The notes under the pieces are model-generated. The model was not told where the DNA came from. It searched no databases and worked only from the letters and a program-made list of their open reading frames with translations. Both the position numbers and the translations under genes were made by a program. From Marmoricola sp. URHB0036 (lineage in GTDB: Bacteria; Actinomycetota; Actinomycetes; Propionibacteriales; Nocardioidaceae), in contig NZ_AUEP01000003.1 in the NCBI RefSeq assembly GCF_000426045.1, positions 124,001 through 188,000 of the forward strand: 64,000 bases of DNA, written 5' to 3'. Positions 16,556 to 25,729 of this stretch are shown in pieces; within the stretch, counting starts at the first letter, position 1; the number at the start of each line of letters is the position of its first letter.

Positions 16556-17065
16556 CTAGACGGTGGTGGTGGGGCTGCCGGTCGTGCCGGTGGTGGTGCT
16601 GGTGGACGCGGACGCGGCAGCCGCCGTACCCGCCTTGACGGTCTGGACCTGGCTCAGCGCGACCTGGCTGTCGCCCACGTCGAGCATCGGGCCGTCGGTG
16701 CCGAAGGTGACCCCGGTGACGCTCCCCGACTGGGTGGCGCCCTGGGCGTCGGTCCAGCTGATGGTGCGACCGACGAGACCGCTCGCTCCGAAGGCCATCT
16801 GGCTGGCGACGAGCTGCTGGGTCTGGTCGGCGACCGCCTGCATCTTCTCCAGGGCGGTGAACTGCGCCGACTGGGCCAGGAACTGGCTGGAGTCGGTGGG
16901 GTTCATCGGGTCCTGGTACTTCATCTGCGCGACCAGCAGCTGAAGGAACATGTCCTTGTCGGCCGACTTGCTGGTCGTCGTGGTGGCCCCGGTGTCGGTA
17001 CCGGTCGTCGGTGCGGTGCCGAACATGCCGGTGTAGGACACCGGTTCGGTTGCTCCGATGGACAT
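16556..17065 (-). CDS. flgD: Flagellar hook scaffolding protein FlgD
   Basis: A 169-residue protein. The N-terminal part has the diagnostic DMFLQLLVAQMKYQDPMNPT segment and the QFLAQSAQFTALEKMQ helix that starts hook-cap assembly. The C-terminal domain (about residues 95-150) is short and ends in a Ser/Thr-rich tail. FlgD caps the growing hook and is removed on completion. It lies nine bases after fliK and before flgE. Confidence 0.95.
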   Translation of the reverse strand: MSIGATEPVSYTGMFGTAPTTGTDTGATTTTSKSADKDMFLQLLVAQMKYQDPMNPTDSSQFLAQSAQFTALEKMQAVADQTQQLVASQMAFGASGLVGRTISWTDAQGATQSGSVTGVTFGTDGPMLDVGDSQVALSQVQTVKAGTAAAASASTSTTTGTTGSPTTTV

Positions 17066-17074
17066 GCGTCCTCC

Positions 17075-18190
17075 TCACATCCGGAGGTCGACCCCGCCCC
17101 GGCTGGGGACGCGGCTGACCTCGTGGATCGAACGGTCCCCGCGGGTGCGGGAGCCGTGGTCGTGGTCGGTGCCGTCCGTGGCCGTACTGCCGTCACCCAT
17201 CCGTGGCTGACGAGAATCGTGGTGGTGCTCGGTGTCGAAGCGTCCGGTGAAGGACGCGTTCTGGCCCTGCTGCTCCGTGGTGTCGGAGAAGGTCTGCGTG
17301 CTCGCGCTCACCGCGACGCCCCGGAGCTCGGCCAGGGTGAGGCGGTGGTCCTTGACGCCGATGTGCTCGAGAGCGCGCGTCAGGTCGGCGGCCGAGTGGG
17401 CCAGTGCCTCGCGAGCCTCGGAGCCGGCGGCGAGCCGCACGTGCACGTCGCCGTTGCGCACGGTCAGCACCACCTTGACCTCGCCGAGCGCCTTCGGGTT
17501 CAGCTCGAGGGTCACGCGGTGCACGCCCTCGCCGGTGGTGACCAGCCTGGTCACCTCGGGGATCACCTGGTGCACGACGGGGCGTGGTGCCGGTGTCCCA
17601 GCCGCGTCAGCGGTGGTGACGACAGGGACCGACGCCACCGGGTTCGCGGGCGCGGCCGTCTGCGTCGGCGCTGCCACCGGCAGAGCGGGCAACGGTGCTG
17701 GGGCGGTCGAGGTGTCGGGTGCGCTGTCCTTCGGCTGGTCGGCGCTCGCAGAGGCCGCGCCTGCGTCGGTCGTGACAGGAGCCGTGGGCCTCTCGGTCGG
17801 TGCCGTCTGCGCGCCTCGCAGCGGTGCCGTGGCCGTGGCGTCGACCTCGGGCAGCGCTTCGGTCGCCGGGGCCTCGGTGCCGATGGCCGGGACCGGGAGC
17901 ACCAGCGGAGCGGGTACGACGAGCGCGGCGATCGCTGCGTCAGACGCAACGGTCCCCACGGCGTCGCCCGAGTCCCCGGAGGCGTCGTCGCCGTCGGCGG
18001 GCTTTCCGTCGGTCGGCTGGCCGGAACCGTGCGCGGCCGGGGTCGTCGGGAGGGTGCCGCCCACGCCGAGGGCGAGCTGGATGGCGAGCGCGAAGGCGGC
18101 CGCCGCACCGACGTCGGTGGCCGGCGGGTTGCCGAGCACACCCGTCGGGAGGGCAGCAGGGATCGGGGACTCGACAGCCGTGGTGCTCAT
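17075..18190 (-). CDS. fliK: Flagellar hook-length control protein FliK
   Basis: A 371-residue protein. The first 250 residues are an Ala/Pro/Thr-rich, probably extended ruler. The C-terminal Flg_hook domain has VHRVTLELNPKALGEVKVVL and HVRLAAGSEAREALAHS, the family signature. FliK is exported, measures the hook and triggers FlhB to change substrate. The ATG overlaps the stop of the upstream hydrolase by four bases. Confidence 0.93.
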   Translation of the reverse strand: MSTTAVESPIPAALPTGVLGNPPATDVGAAAAFALAIQLALGVGGTLPTTPAAHGSGQPTDGKPADGDDASGDSGDAVGTVASDAAIAALVVPAPLVLPVPAIGTEAPATEALPEVDATATAPLRGAQTAPTERPTAPVTTDAGAASASADQPKDSAPDTSTAPAPLPALPVAAPTQTAAPANPVASVPVVTTADAAGTPAPRPVVHQVIPEVTRLVTTGEGVHRVTLELNPKALGEVKVVLTVRNGDVHVRLAAGSEAREALAHSAADLTRALEHIGVKDHRLTLAELRGVAVSASTQTFSDTTEQQGQNASFTGRFDTEHHHDSRQPRMGDGSTATDGTDHDHGSRTRGDRSIHEVSRVPSRGGVDLRM

Positions 18191-19173
18191 GCGGCGTTCC
18201 CCAGCATCGCCATGATGTTCTTCACGTAGTGCTGCGTCTCGGCGTACGGCGGGATGCCGTCGTACTTCATCACCGCACCCGGGCCGGCGTTGTACGCCGC
18301 GAGCGCGAGCTGGGTGCTGCCGAACCGGTGGGTGAGGTCGCGCAGCATCCGGGCTGCCCCGTCGACGGCCTGGGCCGGGTCCAGCGAGTTGCTGACGCCG
18401 AGGCCCTTGGCGGTGCCGGGCATCAGCTGCATCAGGCCGCGGGCACCCGCCGGGCTGACGGCGTCGGCGCGGTAGCCGGACTCCTGCTTGGCGACGGCGG
18501 AGAGCAGCGCCGGGCTGACGCCGTAGCGGGCACCGGCCTGGTTGAACAGGTCGGCGTACGGCACACCCGAGACCTGGCCGCCGGCGACGCGAGCCGCGGA
18601 GACCTGACTGGTGCCGCTGACCGCGTTGTCCGGCAGGATCCGGCGGATGTAGTCAGGGGTGGACGGGACGTCGACGAGCCGGACGTTCAGACCGGTGCGC
18701 GGCGCCTCGATCATCTTGCCGTTGCCGACGTAGATGGCGATGTGGTCGGCACCGTTGTTGCGGCTGGAGTTGTTCCACGCCAGCAGGTCGCCGGGCTTGG
18801 CCTGGGACAGGTTGGCGACCGCGGTGCCCTGGCGCGCCTGGTCGGCGGAGAGCCGTGGGAGCTCGATGCCGAACTTCTTGTAGACCTGCTGGACGAGGCC
18901 GGAGCAGTCGACGCCCTTCTCCTTGGAGTTGCCGCCCCACACGTAGGGCAGGCCGAGGAACTCCTTGGCCTCGGCGACGACGGCGTCGCCGGTGGTGCTC
19001 CCGCTGGCGCTCGCAGAGTCGAGGGCCTGGGAGAAGGAGGCCCCGTTGGCCGCCTGGAGCGACGAGGTGCTGACCGGCGTCAGCAGCGCCAGCTGGGACT
19101 GGAGCTCCTGGATCCGGGAGGTGACCGCGCCGACCGTCACGAGACCACTCGCAGGTGCCGCTGGCGACGCCAC
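18187..19173 (-). CDS. Flagellar peptidoglycan hydrolase, NlpC/P60 fused to lytic transglycosylase
   Basis: A 328-residue protein with two wall-degrading domains. After an N-terminal segment that resembles an export signal rather than a Sec signal, an NlpC/P60 endopeptidase (about residues 60-180) has LGLPYVWGG, the catalytic Cys in GVDCSGLVQ, and the His in ADHIAIYVG. An SLT goose-type lysozyme domain (about residues 205-325) follows with AVAKQESGYRADAVS, GARGLMQLMP and ALAAYNAGPGAV. It sits between fliJ and fliK, so it probably replaces FlgJ in opening the wall for the rod. The alternative GTG at 19140 overlaps the fliJ stop as GTGA and may be the true start. Confidence 0.92.
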   Translation of the reverse strand: MASPAAPASGLVTVGAVTSRIQELQSQLALLTPVSTSSLQAANGASFSQALDSASASGSTTGDAVVAEAKEFLGLPYVWGGNSKEKGVDCSGLVQQVYKKFGIELPRLSADQARQGTAVANLSQAKPGDLLAWNNSSRNNGADHIAIYVGNGKMIEAPRTGLNVRLVDVPSTPDYIRRILPDNAVSGTSQVSAARVAGGQVSGVPYADLFNQAGARYGVSPALLSAVAKQESGYRADAVSPAGARGLMQLMPGTAKGLGVSNSLDPAQAVDGAARMLRDLTHRFGSTQLALAAYNAGPGAVMKYDGIPPYAETQHYVKNIMAMLGNAA

Positions 19174-19583
19174 TGCTGACCGGCGACCTCGTCCTGGACC
19201 TTGGCCTGCGCACGGGCGTGCTCGGCCTGGGCCTGGGCGATGCGTCGCTCCTGCAGCATCTCGATGGTGCGCAGGCGGATCCGGTCCTGCTGCCAGTGCG
19301 ACTGGGCGGAGACGGCGAGGTTGCGGGCGGCCTCGAGGGACTCCCGGGCGTCGTCGACCGCCTGGCCGAGGGCGAGCAGGCCCTGGCGCAGCGCGATGAA
19401 CTCCTCCGGCGTCGTGACCGTCCGCGAGGACAGGTCGGCCAGGCGGTTCTCGATCGCCGTCAGCTGCTGCTGGGAACTCTCCACCTCGCGCAGGGCGAGG
19501 TGGAGGCCGGCCAGGCTGTCCTGCTCGCGCACACGGCGGACCCGCTCGACGGCGTCGAGCGAGTGCAGGTTGCGTCCGTTCAT
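19137..19583 (-). CDS. fliJ: Flagellar export protein FliJ
   Basis: A 148-residue, almost wholly alpha-helical coiled-coil protein rich in Glu, Gln, Arg and Ala, the pattern of FliJ. The start at MNGRNLHSL is chosen because its ATG overlaps the fliI stop by four bases (ATGA); the frame is open further upstream. FliJ is the central stalk of the FliI hexamer and links the ATPase to FlhA. Sequence similarity in this family is weak, so position directly after fliI is part of the call. Confidence 0.9.
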   Translation of the reverse strand: MNGRNLHSLDAVERVRRVREQDSLAGLHLALREVESSQQQLTAIENRLADLSSRTVTTPEEFIALRQGLLALGQAVDDARESLEAARNLAVSAQSHWQQDRIRLRTIEMLQERRIAQAQAEHARAQAKVQDEVAGQQWRRQRHLRVVS

Positions 19584-20884
19584 GAGCTCAGGAGTCCGTT
19601 CAGTCGTTGCCACGTGGTGGCGGTGTCAGTGGGGTCGTCCATGTCCTGCTGGAGGAACGCCTCGATCCGGGGCATCCGGGCGAGCGCCTGGTCGGCGTCG
19701 GGGTTGGCGCCGGGCACGTAGGCGCCGATCTCGACGAGCTCGCGCACGTCGCGGTGGGCCGCGAGCATCCGCCGCAGCTGGCGGGCGTCGTGCTGCTGCT
19801 CGCGAGTGGTGACGGCGTTGGTGACGCGCGAGATGGACTCCAGCACGTCGACGGCCGGGAAGTGGCCCGAGGTCGCGAGCCGGCGGGAGAGCACGACATG
19901 GCCGTCGAGGATCGAGCGGGCGGCGTCACCGATCGGGTCCTGGAGGTCGTCGCCCTCGACGAGGATCGTGTAGAGGCCGGTGATGCTGCCCGCCGTACTG
20001 GTGCCCGCACGCTCGAGCAGCCGGGGCATCAGGGTGAACACGCTCGGCGGGTAGCCGCGCGTGGCCGGGGGCTCGCCGGCCGACAGGCCGATCTCGCGCT
20101 GGGCCATGGCCACGCGGGTCAGGCTGTCCATCATCAGTACGACGTTCTTGCCGGTGTCGCGGAAGAACTCCGCGATCCGCGTCGCCACGAACGCCGAGCG
20201 CAGTCGCTCGACGGGCGGTGCGTCGGACGTGGCGACGACGACCACCGAGCGCGCGAGACCCCCCGGCCCGAGGTCGTTCTCGATGAACTCCCGGACCTCA
20301 CGGCCACGCTCGCCGACCAGCGCGATCACGGAGACCTCCGCGTCGGTGCCGCGGGCCACCATGGAGAGCAGGCTCGACTTGCCGACCCCGGAGCCGGCCA
20401 TGATGCCGATCCGTTGCCCGCGACCGCAAGGCACGAGTGCGTCGAGGGCGCGTACGCCGAGCCCGACCTGGTGGTCGATGCGCGGGCGGGTCAGGGCACC
20501 GGGGGCGGGGTTCTCCACCGTCACGCGGGGCAGCCCGTCGATGGCGGGACCGCCGTCGATCGGACGACCGAGGCCGTCGAGCACACGACCCCGCAGCGCC
20601 TCGCCGACGCCGATGGTCAGGGGGCCCCCGGCAGCGTGCACCGGCGCACCGATGGTCAGGCCGGCGGTCGAGCCGAGCGGCAGGCAGACCAGGCCGGTCG
20701 GGCCGCTGGCCACGACCTCGGCCAGCACGGGAACGGCGCTCTCGACGGAGAGCAGGTCGCCGACGGCGGCCTGGAGGCCGGTGACCCGCAGCTGCAGGCC
20801 GAGGAGCTCCGAGACGCGACCGAGGCGTGCGGGTCGGGCGGCGCCGCGGGCACGCTCGAGCACGGCGGTGCTGAGCGGGCTCAT
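19580..20884 (-). CDS. fliI: Flagellar export ATPase FliI
   Basis: A 434-residue F1-beta-like ATPase. It has Walker A GIMAGSGVGKSSLL (about residues 160-173), RGREVREFIENDLG, the Walker B strand NVVLMMDSLTRVAMAQREIG, and the SITGLYTILVEGDDLQDPI region. FliI hexamers unfold or release export substrates from chaperones at the gate. The ATG overlaps the fliH stop by four bases and the gene overlaps fliJ downstream. Confidence 0.97.
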   Translation of the reverse strand: MSPLSTAVLERARGAARPARLGRVSELLGLQLRVTGLQAAVGDLLSVESAVPVLAEVVASGPTGLVCLPLGSTAGLTIGAPVHAAGGPLTIGVGEALRGRVLDGLGRPIDGGPAIDGLPRVTVENPAPGALTRPRIDHQVGLGVRALDALVPCGRGQRIGIMAGSGVGKSSLLSMVARGTDAEVSVIALVGERGREVREFIENDLGPGGLARSVVVVATSDAPPVERLRSAFVATRIAEFFRDTGKNVVLMMDSLTRVAMAQREIGLSAGEPPATRGYPPSVFTLMPRLLERAGTSTAGSITGLYTILVEGDDLQDPIGDAARSILDGHVVLSRRLATSGHFPAVDVLESISRVTNAVTTREQQHDARQLRRMLAAHRDVRELVEIGAYVPGANPDADQALARMPRIEAFLQQDMDDPTDTATTWQRLNGLLSS

Positions 20885-21570
20885 CGCAGTGCCTCCCGGA
20901 CCCGCGCGACGGCCCGGTCGACCCGCAGGTCGACGACGTGGTCGTGCAGCTCCACCAGCGCATCGGCAGGGGAGAGGGACGGGTCGACGATGACGGTGAT
21001 CGACGAGGGCAGGTCGGCCGCGACGGCGTGCTTGGCCACCTCGGGGCTGAGCTTCAGGGTGGCGGCGGCTTCACCTTCGGGGAGCACGTCCAGCGCCCGT
21101 CGTACGACGTCGGCCGGGGTCTGCTCGTCGGCCCGCTGGCCCAGCACCTCGGCCGTCACCGCGACGGCCAGGCCGGCGGCCTGCTCGCTGAGGCGACGGC
21201 ACAGCTCGGACCGGGCGACGTCCAACCCGTTCGCTGCCTCCCGGAGGGCGGCGACGGTGGCGGCGTGCTCGGCCAACCGCTGGGTGCGCTCGCGCTCGGC
21301 CCGCTCGGTGCGCTCGGCGATCGCCTGCTGCTCCGCGGCCTGCGCCTCGCGGACGCCCTTGGCCCACCCGATGGCGTAGCCCTGGGCCTCCGCCGTCGCG
21401 CGGGTGCGCTCGGCCAGGCTGGACAGGGTGTCCTCGGTTGCGACGTCGCCCAGGGCAGCGCCCGAGCCGAGCCGGGTCCAGGTGCCGGCGCGGAGGTCCG
21501 GCGTACGAGGTGTGTACGCCGACCCCGCCTCGTCGGCCCGCAGCACGCGGGTCTCAGACGACGAAGTCAT
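20881..21570 (-). CDS. fliH: Flagellar export regulator FliH
   Basis: A 229-residue protein. It starts at MTSSSETRV, behind GGAGGGGGAA, and overlaps the end of fliG by 17 bases; the open frame runs a little further upstream but without a site. The centre (about residues 65-135) is a long coiled coil (ERTERAERERTQRLAEHAAT), and the C-terminal part matches the V-ATPase E-subunit-like domain of FliH. It holds FliI inactive and docks it to FliN at the C-ring. Confidence 0.92.
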   Translation of the reverse strand: MTSSSETRVLRADEAGSAYTPRTPDLRAGTWTRLGSGAALGDVATEDTLSSLAERTRATAEAQGYAIGWAKGVREAQAAEQQAIAERTERAERERTQRLAEHAATVAALREAANGLDVARSELCRRLSEQAAGLAVAVTAEVLGQRADEQTPADVVRRALDVLPEGEAAATLKLSPEVAKHAVAADLPSSITVIVDPSLSPADALVELHDHVVDLRVDRAVARVREALR

Positions 21571-22567
21571 CGTCGTTCCCCCTCCGCAGCATGATCTGGC
21601 CCTGCTCCTCGAGCTCACGGATCGAGCGGATGATGCCCTGCTGGGCCTCCTCGACCTGGGTCAGGCGGACCGGGCCGAGGATCTCGATCTCGTCGATCAG
21701 GTCGGCCGCGGCACGCTCGGAGAGGTTGGAGGTGATCTTGTCGCGGACCGTCTCCGAGACACCCTTGAGCGCGAGCGCGAGGCTGCCGGTGTCGATGGAG
21801 CGCATCACCAGCTGCACCGCGCGGTCGTCGAGCTGGACGATGTCCTCGAACATGAACATCCGGCTCCTGACCTCCTCGGCCAGCGCGGCGTCGAGCGACT
21901 CGAGCCCCTCGACGATCTGGCGCTCGGTGGAGCGGTCGGAGCGGTTGATGATGTTGACCAGTGGGTCGAGACCGCCGACGCGCGACATGTCGGCCGGCTG
22001 CAGCATCGAGGAGAGCTTGCGCTCCAGGGTGCTCTCGACGGCCTTGATGGTGTCGGGCGTGGTGCGGTCCATGACGGCGATGCGGTGGGCGATCTCGGCC
22101 TGCTGCTCGGAGGGAAGCCCCGACAGCAGCAGCGACGCCTTCTCGGCCGACATGTGTGCGAGCACCAGCGCGATCACCTGCGGGTGCTCGTCGGAGATGA
22201 ACGAACGCAGCTGCGCGGGGTCGACCCGGCGCAGGAACTGGAACGGCATCTGCACGGCGGCGGCGTTGAGCCGGTCGATGATCTCCGCGGCACGGTCGTT
22301 GCCGAGGGACTGCTCGAGCAGCTGTCGGGCGTAGGCCAGGCCGCCCTGGGCGATGTGCGAGCGTGCGGTCATCAGGTCGCGGAACTCACCCAGCACGACG
22401 GCGTTCTCGTCGGCGCCGATCGAGTCGAGGCGAGCGATCTCGGCGCTGACGGCCTCGACCTCGGCCTCGCTGAGCTTGTTGAGGACGGCCGCGGCACGCT
22501 CGGGGCCGAGCTGGATCAGCACGATGGCGGCCTTGCGCAGACCCAGGGTGGCGACGCTCTGGCTCAT
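21554..22567 (-). CDS. fliG: Flagellar rotor protein FliG
   Basis: A 337-residue protein with the full N, middle and C domains. The middle domain has FISDEHPQVIALVLAHM, the conserved EHPQ motif that contacts FliM. The C domain has GLESLDAALAEEVRSRMFMF and DDRAVQLVMRSID, the charged helix that meets MotA. The start is the ATG that overlaps the fliF stop (TGATG) behind GGAG, not the slightly longer frame upstream. Confidence 0.97.
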   Translation of the reverse strand: MSQSVATLGLRKAAIVLIQLGPERAAAVLNKLSEAEVEAVSAEIARLDSIGADENAVVLGEFRDLMTARSHIAQGGLAYARQLLEQSLGNDRAAEIIDRLNAAAVQMPFQFLRRVDPAQLRSFISDEHPQVIALVLAHMSAEKASLLLSGLPSEQQAEIAHRIAVMDRTTPDTIKAVESTLERKLSSMLQPADMSRVGGLDPLVNIINRSDRSTERQIVEGLESLDAALAEEVRSRMFMFEDIVQLDDRAVQLVMRSIDTGSLALALKGVSETVRDKITSNLSERAAADLIDEIEILGPVRLTQVEEAQQGIIRSIRELEEQGQIMLRRGNDDDFVV

Positions 22568-24147
22568 CAGCGCTCCACCAGCCATCCGCGGAGGAGGGCG
22601 GCGACGTCCTCGGGCTGGTTCTCGACCAGCGCGATCAGCTCCTCGCGGACGTTCTGCTCCTCCGAAGCCTCCAGGCTGAGCAGTGCGGTCGCGGGGTTCT
22701 CGATCGCGCGGTCCTCACGTCGTGCGGCGTCGTTCTTCAGCTGCTCGACGACGTACGTCGTGGCCTCCTTGCGCTGCTTGGCCTTGCGACGCCCGCGGAT
22801 CCAGGCCGCGAGCAGCCCCAGCAGCACCAGCACGGCGATCGAGATATTGCGGAACATGTTCATGCGGTCTGCCTTGGCGGCTGCGGCGGCCTCCGTCTTG
22901 GTGTCCTTGGCGGCAGCCTTCTCGACGGTGCGGTCGAACGGCAGTGGCTGGACGAAGACCGTGTCGCCCCGCTTGGTGTTGATGCCCAGCGCAGCCGTGA
23001 TCATCTTCTCGATCGCCGCCGGGTCGTTGTTGGCCGCGGCGGTGCGGTCGAGGGCGACGCCGATGTGCAGGGAGTTGATGCCTCCCGGTGCGCTCTCGAT
23101 CTGCTGGGTCTCGGTGTTCAGGGCGTTGTCGGAGGTCTCCGATGCCTTCTTGTACGACGAGCCCGCCGTACCGCCCGTGGTGGTGGTGCCCATCTGCCCG
23201 TCGGGTCCGACGACGCCCGAGGCGGCCGCCGTACCGGCCGGGCCGGTGTAGTCCTCGGAGTTCTTCGACGTCGACAGGGTCAGGCCGTTGGGGTCGGCCG
23301 GCGTGTACTTGCGCAGCTCGGTCGTGGTCTTGTCGAAGTTGAGGTCCGCAGTGACCTGGACGGTCGAGTTGCCGGGGCCGAGCACGCGGTCCAGCAGCGC
23401 CTGGACCTGTGCGGCCTTCTCGTCCTGGAAGTTGGTGACGTACTGGTCACGCGAGCTCGCGACCGCGCCGCCGATGGAGTCACTGGTGGAGAGCAGCTTG
23501 CCGGTGGAGTCGGCGACGGTGACCTTCTCCGGGTCCATGCCGTCGATGCTCGCGGCGACCAGGTGGACCACCGACTGCACCTGCTCGGGGCTCAGCGTGC
23601 TGCCGAGGCGGGTGGAGACGAGGACGGACGCGGTGGGCGGGTCCTGCTTGTCGGCGAAGACCTGCTTGGCCGGCAGCGCGAGGTGTACGACGGCCGACTG
23701 CACGCCGTCCATCGCCTCGATGGTCTTGGCGAGCTCGCCCTCCATCGCCCGCTTGAAGTCGGTCTGCTCCTTGAACTGCGAGGTGGACAGGTCCTGCTGG
23801 TCGAGGAGCGAGTAGCCGCCGTCGCCGCCGCTGGGCAGGCCCTCGCCGCTGAGCTTGATGCGCGTCGTGTAGACGTCGTTCTTGGGCACCATCACGGTGT
23901 CGCCACCGTTGGTGATCTTGTACTTGACGCCCTGGGTGTCGAGCTGGTCGATGACCGCCGACGCGTCCGAGGAGGAGAGGTTGCTGAACAGCGGGGCGTA
24001 GTCGGGCTGAGAGACCCAGCGGAAGACCATCACGCCGGCGAGCAGCAGGGCTCCCGTGCCGAGCACGGCGACGACCTTCTGACCGGCCGTGAAGCCGGAG
24101 AAGCTCCGCTGGTAGCCGGAGAGCCTGTTGAGAACTAGATCCTTCAT
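22567..24147 (-). CDS. fliF: Flagellar MS-ring protein FliF
   Basis: A 526-residue protein with two membrane helices (about residues 27-47 and 435-455) around the large periplasmic ring domains. It has the early family region SQPDYAPLFSNLSSSDASAV and KQDPPTASVLVSTR. The cytoplasmic tail after the second helix binds FliG. The start at MKDLVLN overlaps the fliE stop by one base (TGATG). The central region carries a Gly/Thr-rich insert (GTTTTGGTAGSS) that is probably a loop. Confidence 0.97.
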   Translation of the reverse strand: MKDLVLNRLSGYQRSFSGFTAGQKVVAVLGTGALLLAGVMVFRWVSQPDYAPLFSNLSSSDASAVIDQLDTQGVKYKITNGGDTVMVPKNDVYTTRIKLSGEGLPSGGDGGYSLLDQQDLSTSQFKEQTDFKRAMEGELAKTIEAMDGVQSAVVHLALPAKQVFADKQDPPTASVLVSTRLGSTLSPEQVQSVVHLVAASIDGMDPEKVTVADSTGKLLSTSDSIGGAVASSRDQYVTNFQDEKAAQVQALLDRVLGPGNSTVQVTADLNFDKTTTELRKYTPADPNGLTLSTSKNSEDYTGPAGTAAASGVVGPDGQMGTTTTGGTAGSSYKKASETSDNALNTETQQIESAPGGINSLHIGVALDRTAAANNDPAAIEKMITAALGINTKRGDTVFVQPLPFDRTVEKAAAKDTKTEAAAAAKADRMNMFRNISIAVLVLLGLLAAWIRGRRKAKQRKEATTYVVEQLKNDAARREDRAIENPATALLSLEASEEQNVREELIALVENQPEDVAALLRGWLVER

Positions 24148-24479
24148 CACACCGGCATCCGCATGATCTCGTTGAACGCCTCGAGGGCCTTGTTGCGCAC
24201 AGCCACGGTCAGCTGCGTCGTCACCGCGGCCTCGGAGGCCGCGATCGTGTAGTGGTGAATCGCGTCGAGGTCACCGGTGGCTGCCTTCACGGCCAGCTGG
24301 TCGCTCGTCGACTGGACCGACTGGAGCCGGTCGATGCCGTCGAGGACGAGGTTCCCGAACTCCTTCGAGCCGTCGACGGCGCTGGACCCGGCGGCGCCCT
24401 TGACGCCGCTGGTCGCGTCGAGCTGCGGAGTGGCGAGCGGGGTGAACCCGCTGACCGCCTCGATCCCGGAGACGCTCAT
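24147..24479 (-). CDS. fliE: Flagellar MS-ring/rod junction protein FliE
   Basis: A 110-residue protein starting at MSVSGIEAV, whose ATG overlaps the flgC stop by one base. The C-terminal half has the FliE signature [20 protein letters not shown] and [14 protein letters not shown]. FliE is the first exported rod component and joins the MS ring to the rod. Position between flgC and fliF is the usual one. Confidence 0.95.
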   Translation of the reverse strand: MSVSGIEAVSGFTPLATPQLDATSGVKGAAGSSAVDGSKEFGNLVLDGIDRLQSVQSTSDQLAVKAATGDLDAIHHYTIAASEAAVTTQLTVAVRNKALEAFNEIMRMPV

Positions 24480-24871
24480 CAGCCACGTCCGATCGAGAGC
24501 GCCGACTGGTAGGTCTCCTGCGCGTCCTTGGTGACCTGCACCGAGGCCTGGAAGCCGCGTTGGGCCATCACGAGCTCGGTCATCTGGGTGGCCATGTCGA
24601 TGTCGGGGGCCCGCACGTAGCCGTTCGCGTCCGCCATCGGGTGGTCCGGCTGGTACTCGAGCCGGCCGGTGGGGTCGCCCTCGGCGATGCCGGCGACCTC
24701 GACGCCGCCGCCCTGCTGGGCCTGGGCGACGACGCTCTGCGCCTGGAAGGCGCTGCCGCTGGTCGGCTTGATCGTGTTGACGTTGGCGATGTTGTTGGCG
24801 AGCGTGTCCAGCCAGGTCTGGTGGAAGCCGAGGCTGGAGCCGGCGATGCGCAGCATGTCGAAGGCACCCAT
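24479..24871 (-). CDS. flgC: Flagellar proximal rod protein FlgC
   Basis: A 130-residue rod protein starting at [11 protein letters not shown]. It carries the rod motif [17 protein letters not shown] (the common family form is ANxxT) and the C-terminal helix [20 protein letters not shown]. Its ATG overlaps the flgB stop by one base. With FlgB it makes the inner rod. Confidence 0.96.
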   Translation of the reverse strand: MGAFDMLRIAGSSLGFHQTWLDTLANNIANVNTIKPTSGSAFQAQSVVAQAQQGGGVEVAGIAEGDPTGRLEYQPDHPMADANGYVRAPDIDMATQMTELVMAQRGFQASVQVTKDAQETYQSALSIGRG

Positions 24872-25239
24872 CACTGACCACCGATGGAGTCGTGGAGACG
24901 CGTGAACTTGTCGTTCACGGCGCGGGTGAGCATCTGGTACTGGTACTGCGTCTGGACCGCGGACAGGGTCTCCTTGCGCAGGTCGACGTTGTTGCCGTTG
25001 GCGCCCACGGGCGTGTCGGTCGGGGTGGCCTCGACGTGCAGACCGCCGTCGGAGGCGGCGGTGATGTCGCCGCTGTCCACCGCCTGGCGCAGCGAGCTCT
25101 CGAAGTCGACGCTCATCGCCCGGAAGCCGGGGGTGTCGACGTTGGAGATGTTGTCGGCGGTCACCTTCTGGCGCATGGTGACGCCGTCGAGGGCGAGACC
25201 GAGCACGCGACTGACGGCGTCGGATACGGCCAAGGACAC
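24871..25239 (-). CDS. flgB: Flagellar proximal rod protein FlgB
   Basis: A 122-residue rod protein, GTG start behind CCGGAGG. It has [20 protein letters not shown], the FlgB rod motif, and the C-terminal [19 protein letters not shown] helix. It is the first gene of the flgB-flgC-fliE-fliFGHIJ-fliK-flgDE operon. A FliA-type promoter and a palindrome lie upstream. Confidence 0.96.
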   Translation of the reverse strand: MSLAVSDAVSRVLGLALDGVTMRQKVTADNISNVDTPGFRAMSVDFESSLRQAVDSGDITAASDGGLHVEATPTDTPVGANGNNVDLRKETLSAVQTQYQYQMLTRAVNDKFTRLHDSIGGQ

Positions 25240-25311
25240 GGCGATGCCTCCGGGGATGGAGAGGGGCAGCCGGTCCTTCGGCGGGGTGGGAGCGATCCGT
25301 GCTCGATGGTC

Positions 25312-25339
25312 TCTTCGGCCGGACTAGCCCGGGCCTGAG
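25312..25339 (-). promoter_or_regulatory. Predicted FliA-type promoter of the flgB operon
   Basis: On the minus strand: CTCA, 16 bases, GCCGAAGA, ending 72 bases before the flgB start. The -35 block and spacing are identical to the other three flagellar promoters; the -10 block differs by one base from the fliC version. Confidence 0.72.
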
Positions 25340-25352
25340 GGAAAGCCCAAAG

Positions 25353-25373
25353 ATTGGGACAAATAGCCCCAAT
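25353..25373. promoter_or_regulatory. Palindrome upstream of the flgB promoter
   Basis: The arms ATTGGG and CCCAAT are separated by nine bases, with partial extension outwards (AAG and ATT). It is an AT-rich island about 14 bases upstream of the -35 block, a normal position for an activator site. It resembles the GGGACATAG-CCCC palindrome upstream of fliA. Confidence 0.5.
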
Positions 25374-25390
25374 ATTCCTGAAGCGCGTCG

Positions 25391-25729
25391 TCAGCCGGTG
25401 ACGTTGAGGTAGCGCGGCGCCGAGTCCTGCGGGTCGCGGAGGCTCTCCACGTAGACGCGGTGCTGGGTGGTCGTGCGCAGGGCCAGCACGACCTTGTCGA
25501 GCACGGCACCCTGGCGCCGGTGGATGTCGACGGCCCGGGGCAGCAGGTGGATCGGCATCGGCGCGCTCGGCGACGGGGCCACCCAGTTCTTCTGGTCCAT
25601 CGGCTTCATCGCGACGAGCAGCCGCTCGATGCGGATGACCTCGAGCTCGAGCCGGTCCAGCTCGACCTCCCACTCCAGGGTCAGGTCCTCGGCCCGGTCG
25701 CGATCTTCGGGACTCGTGGGGTGGCTCAT
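25391..25729 (-). CDS. FliT-like flagellar protein downstream of fliS
   Basis: A 112-residue protein, starting at the ATG that overlaps the fliS stop by four bases. It is predicted to be helical (LEWEVELDRLELEVIRIERL) with an Ile/Leu/Arg-rich C-terminal half. I do not see a firm domain match. The order fliD-fliS-this gene is where FliT, the FliD chaperone, or an equivalent is found in other bacteria. The function is inferred from position only. Confidence 0.7.
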   Translation of the reverse strand: MSHPTSPEDRDRAEDLTLEWEVELDRLELEVIRIERLLVAMKPMDQKNWVAPSPSAPMPIHLLPRAVDIHRRQGAVLDKVVLALRTTTQHRVYVESLRDPQDSAPRYLNVTG

